This document shows positions 16,833 through 26,615 of a DNA stretch of 64,000 nt, one piece after another (position 1 is the first letter of the stretch; every line of letters starts with the position of its first letter). The notes under the pieces are model-generated. The model saw only the letters and a list, made by a program, of their open reading frames with translations. It had not been told where the DNA came from and searched no databases. This DNA is from an uncultured Saprospirales bacterium (GTDB taxonomy: Bacteria; Bacteroidota; Bacteroidia; Chitinophagales; Saprospiraceae). Where the stretch lies: NCBI GenBank assembly GCA_937864265.1, contig CALMIR010000112.1, positions 49,989 through 113,988 of the forward strand, given 5' to 3'. The translations under genes and the position numbers were made by a program.

Positions 16833-18455
16833 ATGGAGTTAATCGACAGGCATTTGTTTTCAAAAGCCGTGCAAAGGGCATTTAAAGCCCTGGAAAAAAA
16901 GTATCAAGAATTAGAGCAATTTCGCGAAGAATTGATCCAACACTACCTTCAATTCATTAACCAGGAGTTGGAAATGGTAGAACAAATTGAAACCATTCAA
17001 CAAAACCTGGATCGCCACTTGCAAGCTATCCGGCACGCTCCTGATTTTGACGAAAACCAAAAAGTCCTTTTTGAAGATTTAGCCCAGCAAATAGCCGCTA
17101 TCGGCCTGCTGTTTCCTAACTACGAAGAGATCCTGCGGCAAAAAGAATATGCTGTTGCCAGCAATGGAATTAGTTTTGAAGACATACAACGGGGAGAAAT
17201 GCTTGTTCGCCTCGAAGACTATAAAATGCTGCCCAGTGAAGCCGAACTGGTTGACATGGGGCCTGTCAAACTGGCGCTCTGGAACGCAAACGCCAACGTA
17301 CCCTTTGCTGTAAAAGAAGCTTTCGACCGAGGCGATACCTTCCAAATGCTCCATTTATCGGATCGCTGGCCCAATGATGAACCGCTCGTTATTCGACTCC
17401 TTCAGCACCAGGAAGACCGCTTGACAGCGGAAAAATTCGCCCTGCAACAATCCATTTTCAATAAACTGCTTCCATCAGCAACGGCAGCGGAAAGTTCAGA
17501 ATCTTTTTCTTTGTTGGAATTCTTGCAACAAGTGGACAACGCTTTCGAGCAATCTCTACTTTTAAAACGGCCTTCCAATGATTTTCATCGCCTCTTGGAC
17601 TATATGGAAGCTGCATTTCCCAAGGAAAAAGCAGACGAACCAACGGATACTTGGGTAGAAAACGAGCCCCCTTTCTTTTTCAGTCTCACCGAAGAAGAGG
17701 ACGATGTATTTGATATGGCAGCCAACTGGGATGCCCTGATGGATCTGGACGCAGCGGAATACGACTGGGATGACGTAGAAGAACCACTCTACCCTCTGGG
17801 CTCATCGGTTGAAATTATTACCAATATTGCCTTTTTCGAACCTTTCTTAAAAGTCAAAACAAAAGGCTGGCAAGGCAGGGTGAAGCGAGTGGTGTATGAC
17901 GAGTCGGATAGTGAACTTTATTTCATCGAACTAGACAGCGTCACACAGCGCCAACTGCCTGAAAAGTTATTGCACTTCACGATATGTGACCAGGAAAATG
18001 TGCACCATTCTTATACAGTTCCCGCAGCCAGTTTGAGAGCAGTTCCTGAAAGGGATACAGCAAATGATACCCTTGTGGCAGCAAGGGAAATCATCCATAC
18101 CTACATGTGGAAAGACCAATCGGAAGAAGACCAAAAAAGGTTGTATCAAATCATGTTGCACCAACCCGCAGCAAGCGATGAGGAAAACTGGGTAAATCAT
18201 TTTCACAAGGTGTTGCGCAATCCGGTCAAAGCCCACACGGAAAATTATGCCATAGACAACGCCATTTTGCCTAATGAACCCGTGGAAATCATCGGTGTGA
18301 CTGATTTTGAACCTGAAGATGGCTTGATGGCTGAGGTTCGTTATAAAGAGGCTATTCACATTTATCCATTGATTGATCTGCTGCCTGAAGACGAGCATTC
18401 TGAAGCAGGCAGAGACATCATGCTTTACCGGCTATGGGCTGAATTCAGGTTGTAA
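16833..18455 (+). CDS. large acidic protein of unknown function
   Basis: The ATG at 16833 gives 540 residues (MELIDRHLFSKAVQRAFKAL); an alternative start at 16785 would run through the intergenic repeat. The N-terminal 80 residues are helical and Glu/Gln-rich, probably a coiled coil (KKYQELEQFREELIQHYLQF). A strongly acidic stretch follows near residues 265-320 (LTEEEDDVFDMAANWD). The C-terminal half seems to contain two SH3-like beta modules, one with LGSSVEIITNIAF and KGWQGRVKRVVYDESDSELY, the other near EPVEIIGVTDFEPEDG and AEVRYKEAIHIYPL. This recalls small regulatory beta-barrel domains but I cannot name the family. There is no signal peptide, so it is likely cytoplasmic. Confidence 0.7.
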   Translation: MELIDRHLFSKAVQRAFKALEKKYQELEQFREELIQHYLQFINQELEMVEQIETIQQNLDRHLQAIRHAPDFDENQKVLFEDLAQQIAAIGLLFPNYEEILRQKEYAVASNGISFEDIQRGEMLVRLEDYKMLPSEAELVDMGPVKLALWNANANVPFAVKEAFDRGDTFQMLHLSDRWPNDEPLVIRLLQHQEDRLTAEKFALQQSIFNKLLPSATAAESSESFSLLEFLQQVDNAFEQSLLLKRPSNDFHRLLDYMEAAFPKEKADEPTDTWVENEPPFFFSLTEEEDDVFDMAANWDALMDLDAAEYDWDDVEEPLYPLGSSVEIITNIAFFEPFLKVKTKGWQGRVKRVVYDESDSELYFIELDSVTQRQLPEKLLHFTICDQENVHHSYTVPAASLRAVPERDTANDTLVAAREIIHTYMWKDQSEEDQKRLYQIMLHQPAASDEENWVNHFHKVLRNPVKAHTENYAIDNAILPNEPVEIIGVTDFEPEDGLMAEVRYKEAIHIYPLIDLLPEDEHSEAGRDIMLYRLWAEFRL

Positions 18456-18557
18456 TCATACAGCCATAAATTGTCAAAGAACGAACTTGTTTTTACAGCA
18501 TTTACCCAAACCAAAAAAATCACCAGCTTCAAATGAGCTGGCTATAAATTTGATGCC

Positions 18558-21500
18558 ATGCAAAAACAAACCCCTTCCCCAAACCGTTGGCTTATTTTGG
18601 CCTTATGTCTTAGTTCGCTAAGCGCTATGGGTCAGCAAATGACCTTTCGCGGCAACGTCCACTGTTCAGAAACGGGAGAAAAGCTCAGCGATGTATTTGT
18701 ACAGGTCGAAGGAACCACCACCAATGCCATCACAGACGCAGATGGTGCTTATGACCTTCAGGTGGTCCAAAATTTTTTCTCTTCCGATCCCAAGCTTAGG
18801 TTGGTTTTTTCTGCCCCGGGTTACGATACCTTGAAAGTAGATACCAAAGGCCGCTTGCGCATCAATGTGGAAATGCAACCCAATGGCACCCTGATTTACA
18901 ATAGTATTTTTAGCGGTACTGCCGATGGGCAAAACGAGAAAGAGCTGACCTTTGCCGTAACCTGCCTGGACAAAAACGCCCTGACCCGCGTACCTTTCCC
19001 GGCTTTTGGTCAAGGCTTGCAGGGCAAAGTACCCGGCCTGCGCGTTGTCCGCTCCGGCGATCAGCCCGGCGACGATACCTGGTTTCAAATCAGAGGTGCC
19101 AATTCCATCGCCAACGGGCAGCGACCTTTGATTATCCTGGATGGCATTTATCTCAGTAACGCCAGCCTCGCTGATATACACCCTGAAGATATTGAAAAAG
19201 TAGAAGTGCTGAAAGGGGCTGCCGGAGCAGCGCTTTATGGCTCACAAGCGGCCAACGGCGTGATTCAGATTTTCACACGAAGAGGGAAAGACCTTAAAAT
19301 CGGGCAAACCAATAGCATCTATCAGGGTGAATTTGGCCTTTCGGAAAATATGGCTCGCCTACCCATCAATGAATTTACCAACCGCGAAATCGTACAAAGT
19401 AATGGCCCACAACCCATTTTGGGTGATTTCACCGCAGATAATATCCACCAAATAGCCCTGCCCAACTATCAGGATTATCAAGAAAACCTCCTCTTCAAAC
19501 AAGGCGCCTATCAATCCCATTATATCGGTGTAGAAGGTCGGGGCTTGAGTACCGATTTTTTAGCCTCTTTCCAACGACTGGACGATGAAGGTGTCATTGC
19601 AGCCAACGATGGTTACCAGCGCAACAGCTTCCGTTTGAACTTAGACCATCGGCTCAGCAGTAAACTGGATTTCCAATTCAGCGCTTTGTATGCCTCAGCC
19701 CAACAAGATTTGCTAGACGCCCATGCCAATGGAACGGGAACGCTCTTGTCGAATACACTGATGCTGACACCCATATTCGATTTGGATGTACCCAACGAGG
19801 AAGACGGTTCGGGCTTTGATTGGGATATTGACAATACCGGCTATGGCATTACCAATCCACTGTATTTGCAACAAACAACCCGGCAACAGGTCCTCCGCAA
19901 TCGCCTGATGGGGAGCTTTGCGGCCCGCTATCAAGTCCGGGAATGGCTGAGCCTAACTTACAACGCAGCCCTCGATAGAAGTGGCAACGAATACACTTAT
20001 TTTCTGGAAAAGGGATTTCTAAGCACGAGCCCGCCCGGTTTTTTTCTTTCAGATGCAACGGCCTCACTGGGTGTGAGTCAGGGAGGGGGGCTGCATCGCA
20101 GTACCCGGATCACTCAGTCCTTCATATCCCGCGCAGATGCCATTTTTAGAAAAAAATTCGCAGGGCTTAACTTGGCTGCCAGAGCAAGCTTCCTCTACGA
20201 ATCGCTGGATAGCCGCTACAACGAGGCAATTGGTGAAAACCTGTTGATCGAAAATATTCCATCCCTCGACAATATCAGCGGTGCCATACGGGTAGCGTCG
20301 GAGCAACAGGAGGCCGTTGTTTACAGCTCCTGGCTGGTAGCCGATGCCGATTATAAAAACAAATACATGTTTAGCGCCCTTTTCCGCCAGGAAGAGGCCT
20401 CCTTATTTGGCCCCAAGGAAAATGCTTCGCAATACTACCGACTCAGCACGGCTTACCGCCTGACAGAGGATGTGAAGTTGAAGCCTTTTAATGAATTAAA
20501 AATCAGGGTAGCGATGGGTACTGCGGGTATCCGCCCCAATTTTGAACAGCGCTTTGAAACCTATCGCCTCATCAACGGCCAAGTGGAGAAGTTTACCCTT
20601 GGCAATGAGTCCCTTTTGCCTGCGGAATCCACAGAAATCGAACTGGGACTGGACGCTACTTTCCTGCGCGCTTTCCGCCTGGAAGCCAGCTATGCGATGG
20701 TGAATACCGATAATCAGATATTATTGGCACCCCTTTCTGGTGCAACCGACTTTGTAGGCCAGTGGCAAAACGCAGGCAAAGTGGAAGCAACCGTTTATGA
20801 AGGGGGCTTAAATATTGATTTTGCCAAGCTTTTCAGAATGGGCAATGGCGATTTCAAATGGGATCTGATGACTACCTTCACCCGTGTAGAGCAAGGTGTT
20901 ACCCGCTTGGATATTCCGGCTTATACTACTGGGCCGGGGCTGGTAAATACCCAATTTTTCCAAATTCAAGAGGGCTTGCCAATGGGTGCGATGCTTGGCG
21001 AAGTGTTCATCACTACTCCAGAACAGATTTTTGAACAGGAAAATTTGGATCCTCGCGATTATACCCTCAACAACCTGGGCTATATGGTTCGCATTGATCA
21101 ACTGGGTACGCCCGATGAAAGCCCCCTAAAACTTTTGGATGAAAATGGCAACCCTGTTTTACAAGTTATTGGCGATGCCAACCCGGATTTCAGAATGGGT
21201 TTTTCTAATATCATCAGCTATCGCGGCTTGGAATTGTACGCATTACTCGATTGGAAACAGGGCGGCGATGTTTACAACCTCACCCGCCAGTGGCTGTACC
21301 GCGACGAACGCCATGCCGATTATAGCGCCAACGACAATATTCCATCCGGCTTTTATCAAACCCTTTACAACAGTGGCGTAGTAAACAATCATTTCGTTGA
21401 GGATGGCACTTTTATGACCTTGCGGGAGGCCTCATTGTCTTATACTTTCAGCAAAATTGGCTTTTTAAAAACCTTTGAGCGCATCCGCCTTAGCCTGATC

Positions 21501-21713
21501 GGCAAAAACTTGCTGACCTGGACGGATTACAGCGGCTATCACCCCGATGTGAGCATTGCCCCACGAGGTGAAAATGTGTTGAGCGATCGTATAAACGGCG
21601 GCTTGGGCAGCGACTTTAGCACCCCCTACGGCGACCCAACACTATTTGCCGTTGATGCATTCAATTATCCTTTACGCACAACGATTTCATTCCGCGTACA
21701 AGCCGTTTTTTAA
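18558..21713 (+). CDS. SusC/RagA family TonB-linked outer membrane protein
   Basis: The 1051-residue protein has a signal peptide (WLILALCLSSLSAMGQ), a carboxypeptidase-D-like beta-sandwich (TFRGNVHCSETGEKLSDVF), a plug domain with the SusC signature region (QGKVPGLRVVRSGDQPGDD, IRGANSIANGQRPLIILDG, IEKVEVLKGAAGAALYGSQ) and a C-terminal barrel ending in an aromatic residue (RVQAVF). SusC proteins import large nutrients such as glycans or peptides with energy from TonB and work as a barrel under a SusD lid. The SusD gene follows after 32 bases. No glycosidase, peptidase or regulator lies in the operon, so the substrate is unknown. Confidence 0.95.
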   Translation: MQKQTPSPNRWLILALCLSSLSAMGQQMTFRGNVHCSETGEKLSDVFVQVEGTTTNAITDADGAYDLQVVQNFFSSDPKLRLVFSAPGYDTLKVDTKGRLRINVEMQPNGTLIYNSIFSGTADGQNEKELTFAVTCLDKNALTRVPFPAFGQGLQGKVPGLRVVRSGDQPGDDTWFQIRGANSIANGQRPLIILDGIYLSNASLADIHPEDIEKVEVLKGAAGAALYGSQAANGVIQIFTRRGKDLKIGQTNSIYQGEFGLSENMARLPINEFTNREIVQSNGPQPILGDFTADNIHQIALPNYQDYQENLLFKQGAYQSHYIGVEGRGLSTDFLASFQRLDDEGVIAANDGYQRNSFRLNLDHRLSSKLDFQFSALYASAQQDLLDAHANGTGTLLSNTLMLTPIFDLDVPNEEDGSGFDWDIDNTGYGITNPLYLQQTTRQQVLRNRLMGSFAARYQVREWLSLTYNAALDRSGNEYTYFLEKGFLSTSPPGFFLSDATASLGVSQGGGLHRSTRITQSFISRADAIFRKKFAGLNLAARASFLYESLDSRYNEAIGENLLIENIPSLDNISGAIRVASEQQEAVVYSSWLVADADYKNKYMFSALFRQEEASLFGPKENASQYYRLSTAYRLTEDVKLKPFNELKIRVAMGTAGIRPNFEQRFETYRLINGQVEKFTLGNESLLPAESTEIELGLDATFLRAFRLEASYAMVNTDNQILLAPLSGATDFVGQWQNAGKVEATVYEGGLNIDFAKLFRMGNGDFKWDLMTTFTRVEQGVTRLDIPAYTTGPGLVNTQFFQIQEGLPMGAMLGEVFITTPEQIFEQENLDPRDYTLNNLGYMVRIDQLGTPDESPLKLLDENGNPVLQVIGDANPDFRMGFSNIISYRGLELYALLDWKQGGDVYNLTRQWLYRDERHADYSANDNIPSGFYQTLYNSGVVNNHFVEDGTFMTLREASLSYTFSKIGFLKTFERIRLSLIGKNLLTWTDYSGYHPDVSIAPRGENVLSDRINGGLGSDFSTPYGDPTLFAVDAFNYPLRTTISFRVQAVF

Positions 21714-21745
21714 ACCACCCTTTAGTAGTGTGCAAAAGCTTAGTT

Positions 21746-23269
21746 ATGAAATTCAAATACCACTTCCTTGCTTTTATGCTGCTTTTTAGCGGCTGTGAAC
21801 AGTTGGACATTGAGAACCCCAACAACCCGGATGGAGCAGGTGTGATTGTCAGCGGGGCTGATCTGTCGAAAGTGCTGGATCAAGCCTATGTCGATTGGTG
21901 GCAGGCGGTACACGGCGTTTATCCGAATATAGCCTTAGCTGTCACGGGTGATGCCTATGGGATGCCCTGGGATGATTTTGGTGCTTTCCGTATGGGAAAA
22001 GAGCCTCGCGAAGCGTATAACAATCGCCTAACTGAGCCTACCCTTTATCGAGATATAGCTGAAGTTCCCTGGTACGGCTGCCTTGCTGCGGTTTCTGCTG
22101 CAAATGATGTATTCCTGGCACTCGAGCGCGGTGTATCCATAGACAAAGGTGGCAATCAGGATAAATCCGTACAAGCTGCTGCCCATTTTATTCGCGGGCT
22201 AAGCTGGGGTTATTTGGCACTGCTTTTTGATGAAACCCCACTGGTGGATGAAAACACCGATCTCAGCGATCCCATCGTATTTGCATCCTACCAGGAAGCC
22301 GTGAATATCGCGGTAGCTGAATTGGAAATGGCAGCGGATATAGCAGAAACTATCGGTTTCGATTTTGTACACCAATACTTCCATGGGGTTGTCCTTGACC
22401 AAACGGCTTTTGCCGAGCTTTGTCACGCTTATGCGGCTCGCTTTTTGGTACAATGGCCGCGTACACCACTGGAAAGCCTGCAAGTTAACTGGGCAACGGT
22501 GCTGCAACATGCCGAGCAAGGGCTTACTTTTAACTTTGCCCCTATTGCCGACGGAGAAGCCTGGACAAGCTACCATCCCTACGTTTTCAACGATGCGGGC
22601 GAAGGCCCTTTTTGGGCCAGGGTAGATCAGCGCCTGATCGCAGCTATGGATCCTAGCCAACCAGCCCGCTACCCGGAAGTACAGGCTTTGGGCGAACTCC
22701 CGCTGACAGAAACAGAAGCTCAAAGCGCCGACCTGCGCCTGGAATCAGACTTTATTTTCCTGCCAGCCAATATTTTTCCTGTGGAGCGCGGGGAATGGCA
22801 CTACAGCCACTATCAACACAACCGCAATCTGACGGATATTGATTTTGCAGGCGATGGCCAAACAGAGGGGCCTATGCCTGCCTTCCGCCTAGCCGATTGC
22901 GACCTGCTTCGCGCGGAAGCCCAATTGCGCTTGGGCAACTTGAACGCCGCCACCGAAATAATCAATTCAGGTACGAGAACCACTCGCGGAGGTTTGTCCC
23001 CGATCGTTCCTGAAGCAGCAGCAATAGAAGCAGCCATCATTTATGAACGAGCTATTGAATTGCTGGGCACTGCTCCAATGGGACTTTGGCTCGACCGCCG
23101 CCGTTTGCGCGAGCGCGAAGATTATCTGGAAGTGAGTCCGCTGGGGGGGCTGCAGTTGTTTACACCGGCACAACTGCCCGTACCGGAAAAAGAATTGCGT
23201 GTGCATGGCTTGCCGCCCTATAGTTTTGGCGGAGAGAAAGACCCGGAGGGCATAGAAAGGGTGTATTAA
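21746..23269 (+). CDS. SusD/RagB family nutrient-binding outer membrane lipoprotein
   Basis: From the ATG at 21746 (507 residues) the signal peptide ends LLFSGCEQ, placing the lipidated Cys at residue 17. The sequence after it, LDIENPNNPDGAG, resembles SusD N-termini. Helical TPR-like units (AAAHFIRGLSWGYLALLFD, CHAYAARFLVQWPRTPLES) and the terminal region with LLRAEAQLRLGNLNAATEI and AIIYERAIELLGTAPMGLW are those of the SusD family. It caps the SusC barrel encoded just upstream and binds the shared substrate. Its stop codon overlaps the end of the convergent Uma2 remnant by 4 bases. Confidence 0.92.
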   Translation: MKFKYHFLAFMLLFSGCEQLDIENPNNPDGAGVIVSGADLSKVLDQAYVDWWQAVHGVYPNIALAVTGDAYGMPWDDFGAFRMGKEPREAYNNRLTEPTLYRDIAEVPWYGCLAAVSAANDVFLALERGVSIDKGGNQDKSVQAAAHFIRGLSWGYLALLFDETPLVDENTDLSDPIVFASYQEAVNIAVAELEMAADIAETIGFDFVHQYFHGVVLDQTAFAELCHAYAARFLVQWPRTPLESLQVNWATVLQHAEQGLTFNFAPIADGEAWTSYHPYVFNDAGEGPFWARVDQRLIAAMDPSQPARYPEVQALGELPLTETEAQSADLRLESDFIFLPANIFPVERGEWHYSHYQHNRNLTDIDFAGDGQTEGPMPAFRLADCDLLRAEAQLRLGNLNAATEIINSGTRTTRGGLSPIVPEAAAIEAAIIYERAIELLGTAPMGLWLDRRRLREREDYLEVSPLGGLQLFTPAQLPVPEKELRVHGLPPYSFGGEKDPEGIERVY

Positions 23270-23890
23270 GATGAAAAGGCAGATCCATTTATTTCAATGC
23301 CCTCTTTTTTTAGATAATCCCCAATGTTGAACGTGATGTTTTCCAAAACTTCTACTAGCCTGTTCCAGTCGAATAGCACCCAATCTTTGTCTTTTTCTGC
23401 GATCATGACCATTTGGGAGAGGCTGAAAATCCGTATCATTTTTTCTACGCCTCCTTTCAAGAGTTTGCGGGTGCGAAATTGGATGATTTCGTCCTGATTT
23501 AAGGTTTCGCTTTCTACACCGACATCTATTTCAATGACTATCTTAGGAGGGACTCTTGTGAAATGACGGTCAATGTAGGCGGCGGTGAGTGTATGCTTTT
23601 CAAAAATAGCCAGGTCGAATCCAGCTCGTTGATTTTCAGCCATACTGGGTTTCATTCAATTGGCGGCCAATCAATAAAGTCAAATAAGTGAGTAGTAAGG
23701 CGTGTAGCCCACTAGAGGGACTGATGTCTTCATTTGTTTTTTGGCCATCAACAACAGCATGGTATCCTTTGTAATACAATTTAATCCCATCCAACTCTTC
23801 TTTGATAAGGCGGGCGGGAATTGGCTCAACTTTTTTTTGCTTGGCTGACGTTCTAGCATTTTCCATGCCAACAAAGATGTTAATCAACAA
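23266..23890 (-). pseudogene. Uma2 family endonuclease-like gene, frameshifted
   Basis: Two overlapping reverse frames form one Uma2 (DUF820) protein. The first (23890 to 23636; a better start may be the ATG at 23866) contains YYKGYHAVVDGQKTNEDISP and ends LIGRQLNETQYG then stop. The second (23655 to 23266) continues AENQRAGFDLAIFEKHTLTA, then PPKIVIEIDVGVESE and VEKMIRIFSLSQMVMIAEKD. The ExD-like core (DLAIF and KIVIEID) belongs to the PD-(D/E)xK fold. A shift of one base around 23643-23655 restores one frame. Uma2 genes are common accessory genes of unknown purpose. A sequencing error or two coupled ORFs cannot be excluded. Confidence 0.62.
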
Positions 23891-23932
23891 TATACACTTT
23901 TTATACCAAATGAAGTGCCCTATCTTCGCCTT

Positions 23933-25372
23933 ATGAAGCGCGAGTTTTTAATCAACATCCTGTTTCTACTAGCCATCAATGGGCTGATTAAGCCCTTTTA
24001 TCTCTTTGGCATCGACCGGGTGATTCAAAACCGCCTGTCAGAAGGCACTTATGGCCTGTACTTTGCGCTTTTCAATTTTACCTTTTTGTTCCAGATCATC
24101 AATGATTTTGGCATCCAGTACTTCAACAGCCGGAATATTTCGCAGCACGGGCATTTGTTGGAAAAGCATTTTCCGGGCATCCTGATGTTAAAAGCGGGTT
24201 TGGGCCTCTTATTTTTTATAGTGCTCACTTTGGTAGCTATCGTGCTAGGGTATTGGCCGCAATACCAATGGTTATTGTGGATGATTGCCTTCAACCAGTT
24301 GCTCAGTTCCCTGGTGTTGTACCTGCGTTCTAACGTTTCCGGATTGGGTTTATATCGCCATGATAGTTTGCTTTCGGTAGCTGACCGCCTATTGCTTATT
24401 CTACTTTGCGGTTATTTGTTGTGGTTTTCGCCTTGGCGGGAATCGTTTCGCATTGAGTGGTTTGTTATGGCACAAACTTTTTCCTTGCTGGCCACTGCAT
24501 TGTTTGCTTTTTCAATACTAAAAAAACAGATTGCCAAGCTGCGCTTTCGCTTCAATCCGGCTTTCTTGTGGCTGATTTTGCTCAAAAGTGCCCCCTATGC
24601 CTTGGCTGTGTTGCTAATGACCATTTACAATCGGATAGATGGTGTGATGATTGAGCGGATGCTCCCCGATGGAAAAATCGAAGCCGATATTTATGCCTCG
24701 GCCTACCGCCTTTTTGAGGCTGGAAATATGTTGGGCTTTTTATTTTCGGCCCTGTTATTGCCGATTTTTTCGCGCATGCTCAAACAAGAAGCCCCCCTAG
24801 AGGAATTGACCTGGTTTAGTTTCCGAATGGTGGCTGCCGGGGCTTTGACCTTGATAATTGGTCTGGTTTTTTATCGAACGCCTGTGATGGTGGCGTTGTA
24901 CGACAATGGCTCAGCTTATTCGGGCCAGGTTTTGCTGTATTTGATGCTGGGATTTTTTGCGGTATGCGGAACGTATATTTTTGGTACCCTGCTAGTGGCC
25001 AATGACAGTTTAAAACAGCTAAACCGAATTTTTGCATGCAGCTTGTTGCTGAATGTCGCTTTGAATACCTGGCTAATTCCTGTGTTCAAGGCTGAAGGTG
25101 CTGCTATGGCCACCTGTATCACTCAATTTGGTGTGCTGTTGGCGGAACTGGTGCTGTGCCGACGCCTGCTCAACCTATCTTTTGACCACATCACTTTTAT
25201 CCGATTGCTGGCATTTACCCTCTTGTTGCTGGCGACCGGGGTAGCCCTTCGATTGTATTGGCCTTTTGTGTGGTGGTCTGGCTTTTTTATTGGCTTGGCA
25301 GCCGGGCTTGTACTCGCCTTTGGCCTACGCCTGATTCATCTAAAAGCCTTATTTGAAAAAGTACGTGCCTAG
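23933..25372 (+). CDS. polysaccharide flippase (Wzx/oligosaccharide flippase family)
   Basis: From the ATG at 23933 (479 residues) the protein consists almost entirely of hydrophobic helices, about twelve to fourteen. It begins MKREFLINILFLLAINGLIK and contains YGLYFALFNFTFLFQIINDF, the family-typical SAPYALAVLLMTIYNRIDGV, and repeated pairs of helices to the C-terminus. It should move lipid-linked polysaccharide repeat units across the inner membrane. TATCTTCG lies only a few bases before the start, so the transcript may be nearly leaderless. It heads the export group with the Wzz-like, ligase and methyltransferase genes. Confidence 0.83.
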   Translation: MKREFLINILFLLAINGLIKPFYLFGIDRVIQNRLSEGTYGLYFALFNFTFLFQIINDFGIQYFNSRNISQHGHLLEKHFPGILMLKAGLGLLFFIVLTLVAIVLGYWPQYQWLLWMIAFNQLLSSLVLYLRSNVSGLGLYRHDSLLSVADRLLLILLCGYLLWFSPWRESFRIEWFVMAQTFSLLATALFAFSILKKQIAKLRFRFNPAFLWLILLKSAPYALAVLLMTIYNRIDGVMIERMLPDGKIEADIYASAYRLFEAGNMLGFLFSALLLPIFSRMLKQEAPLEELTWFSFRMVAAGALTLIIGLVFYRTPVMVALYDNGSAYSGQVLLYLMLGFFAVCGTYIFGTLLVANDSLKQLNRIFACSLLLNVALNTWLIPVFKAEGAAMATCITQFGVLLAELVLCRRLLNLSFDHITFIRLLAFTLLLLATGVALRLYWPFVWWSGFFIGLAAGLVLAFGLRLIHLKALFEKVRA

Positions 25373-25400
25373 CTGCTCATATTGAACTGACAATTGAATT

Positions 25401-25439
25401 AGGAAAATAGCGTTGATAGTAATGATTTTCCTACTTTTG
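25401..25439 (+). promoter_or_regulatory. promoter with overlapping inverted repeat before Wzz-like gene
   Basis: TACTTTTG at 25432-25439 matches the -7 consensus TAnnTTTG, and TTG at 25413-25415 may be the -33 element. AGGAAAAT (25401-25408) and ATTTTCCT (25425-25432) form an inverted repeat that overlaps the promoter, so it could be an operator or a hairpin ending the flippase transcript. Confidence 0.5.
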
Positions 25440-25511
25440 CGGAGTTTTTTCCCTACCCAAATAGAAAACAACTTTCCAATGCCCTTTTTTTGCTACAAAT
25501 TTTGTTAGTCA

Positions 25512-26615
25512 ATGAGCAATAATGAAAATCTGCTAGATGTGTTAAAAACCATCTTCAAGTGGAAAATGCAAATATTTTATGTGTGTGCCATTGCCGTGGT
25601 AGGAAGTATTCTCCTCAGCCTTACCTTATCCAATTATTTCAAGGCAACTACCATCTTTCTGGCAGTTAGCCCGGATCAGGCTAATCCCGAATCGCTATAC
25701 GGCACTGGTGGCTTGAAAACAGAATACTACGGTAATGAAAACGACATTGACCGCTTGATGACCATTGCCGAGTCAGCGGAATTGATCAATTTCCTGGTGG
25801 ACTCTTTTAAACTTTATGAACATTACGACATCAACCCAGCACTTTCCAAAGCGCAGTTTCGAGTGCAACAAAAGTTCAGCAGCCTGTATGAGGTGACCAA
25901 AACCAAGCGCGATGCCATTGAGCTGTCGATAGAAGACAAAGACAAGGAACTGGCCGCGCAAATGGCTAATGCAGCGCGTAAAAAAATCAATGAAATTGCT
26001 GGCAATTTAATCAAAGCTGGCCAAATCAAAACCATTCAATCGTACCAAGCCAATATCGAAAATAAAGAAGCACTTTTGAAAGTATTGGGCGACAGTTTGA
26101 TGGTTTTGCGGCAGCGCTATGGCATTTACAATATCCTGGCTCAATCGGAGGCCCTGGCAACTCAAGTTTCCGAATCAGAAGCACAATTGACCCGCAGCCA
26201 GGGTAAGCTGAACGCCTTGCTCAATACTCCGGGGATACCCCGCGATACCATCTCCTTTTTAAAAGCCAATATAAGCGGTTTGGAAGAGCAGTATAAGAAG
26301 CTGAACGAGAAAATGAGCTTATTCAACGAAGGTTTGGCAGAAGTAGGGGTTTATGAACGTCAATACATCGAAGCCAACCAATCCTTGAGCGAGGACAAAG
26401 AGCGTCTGAAGCAAAACGAAGCAACCCAGACATCCAATATTCCCGCTTTGATCCTGGTGGAAGAAGCTCAGGTACCCATTGTAAAGTCGCGCCCCAAGCG
26501 CAGCCTCATCGTGCTGGGTGCTGGCGCGATTGCTTTTTTCTTTTCTGTGATCGGCGTGTTGCTTTTGGATACCTATAAAAACATCAACTGGCGCGAAATT
26601 TACCATGCTAAATAG
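25512..26615 (+). CDS. Wzz-like polysaccharide chain-length determinant protein
   Basis: The 367-residue protein has an N-terminal membrane helix (MQIFYVCAIAVVGSILLSLT), a large periplasmic coiled-coil region (for example KDKELAAQMANAARKKINEI and LEEQYKKLNEKMSLFNEGL), and a C-terminal helix preceded by the Pro-rich PIVKSRPKRS, then LIVLGAGAIAFFFSVIGVLL. This two-helix plan is that of Wzz/polysaccharide co-polymerases, which set chain length. There is no tyrosine kinase domain. The ligase gene begins 11 bases before its stop, so the two are translationally coupled. Confidence 0.85.
   Translation: MSNNENLLDVLKTIFKWKMQIFYVCAIAVVGSILLSLTLSNYFKATTIFLAVSPDQANPESLYGTGGLKTEYYGNENDIDRLMTIAESAELINFLVDSFKLYEHYDINPALSKAQFRVQQKFSSLYEVTKTKRDAIELSIEDKDKELAAQMANAARKKINEIAGNLIKAGQIKTIQSYQANIENKEALLKVLGDSLMVLRQRYGIYNILAQSEALATQVSESEAQLTRSQGKLNALLNTPGIPRDTISFLKANISGLEEQYKKLNEKMSLFNEGLAEVGVYERQYIEANQSLSEDKERLKQNEATQTSNIPALILVEEAQVPIVKSRPKRSLIVLGAGAIAFFFSVIGVLLLDTYKNINWREIYHAK

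Noticed and set aside
18558..23269. Polysaccharide utilisation locus
   Set aside because: SusC and SusD are present, but there is no glycoside hydrolase, lyase or sensor-regulator gene near them.
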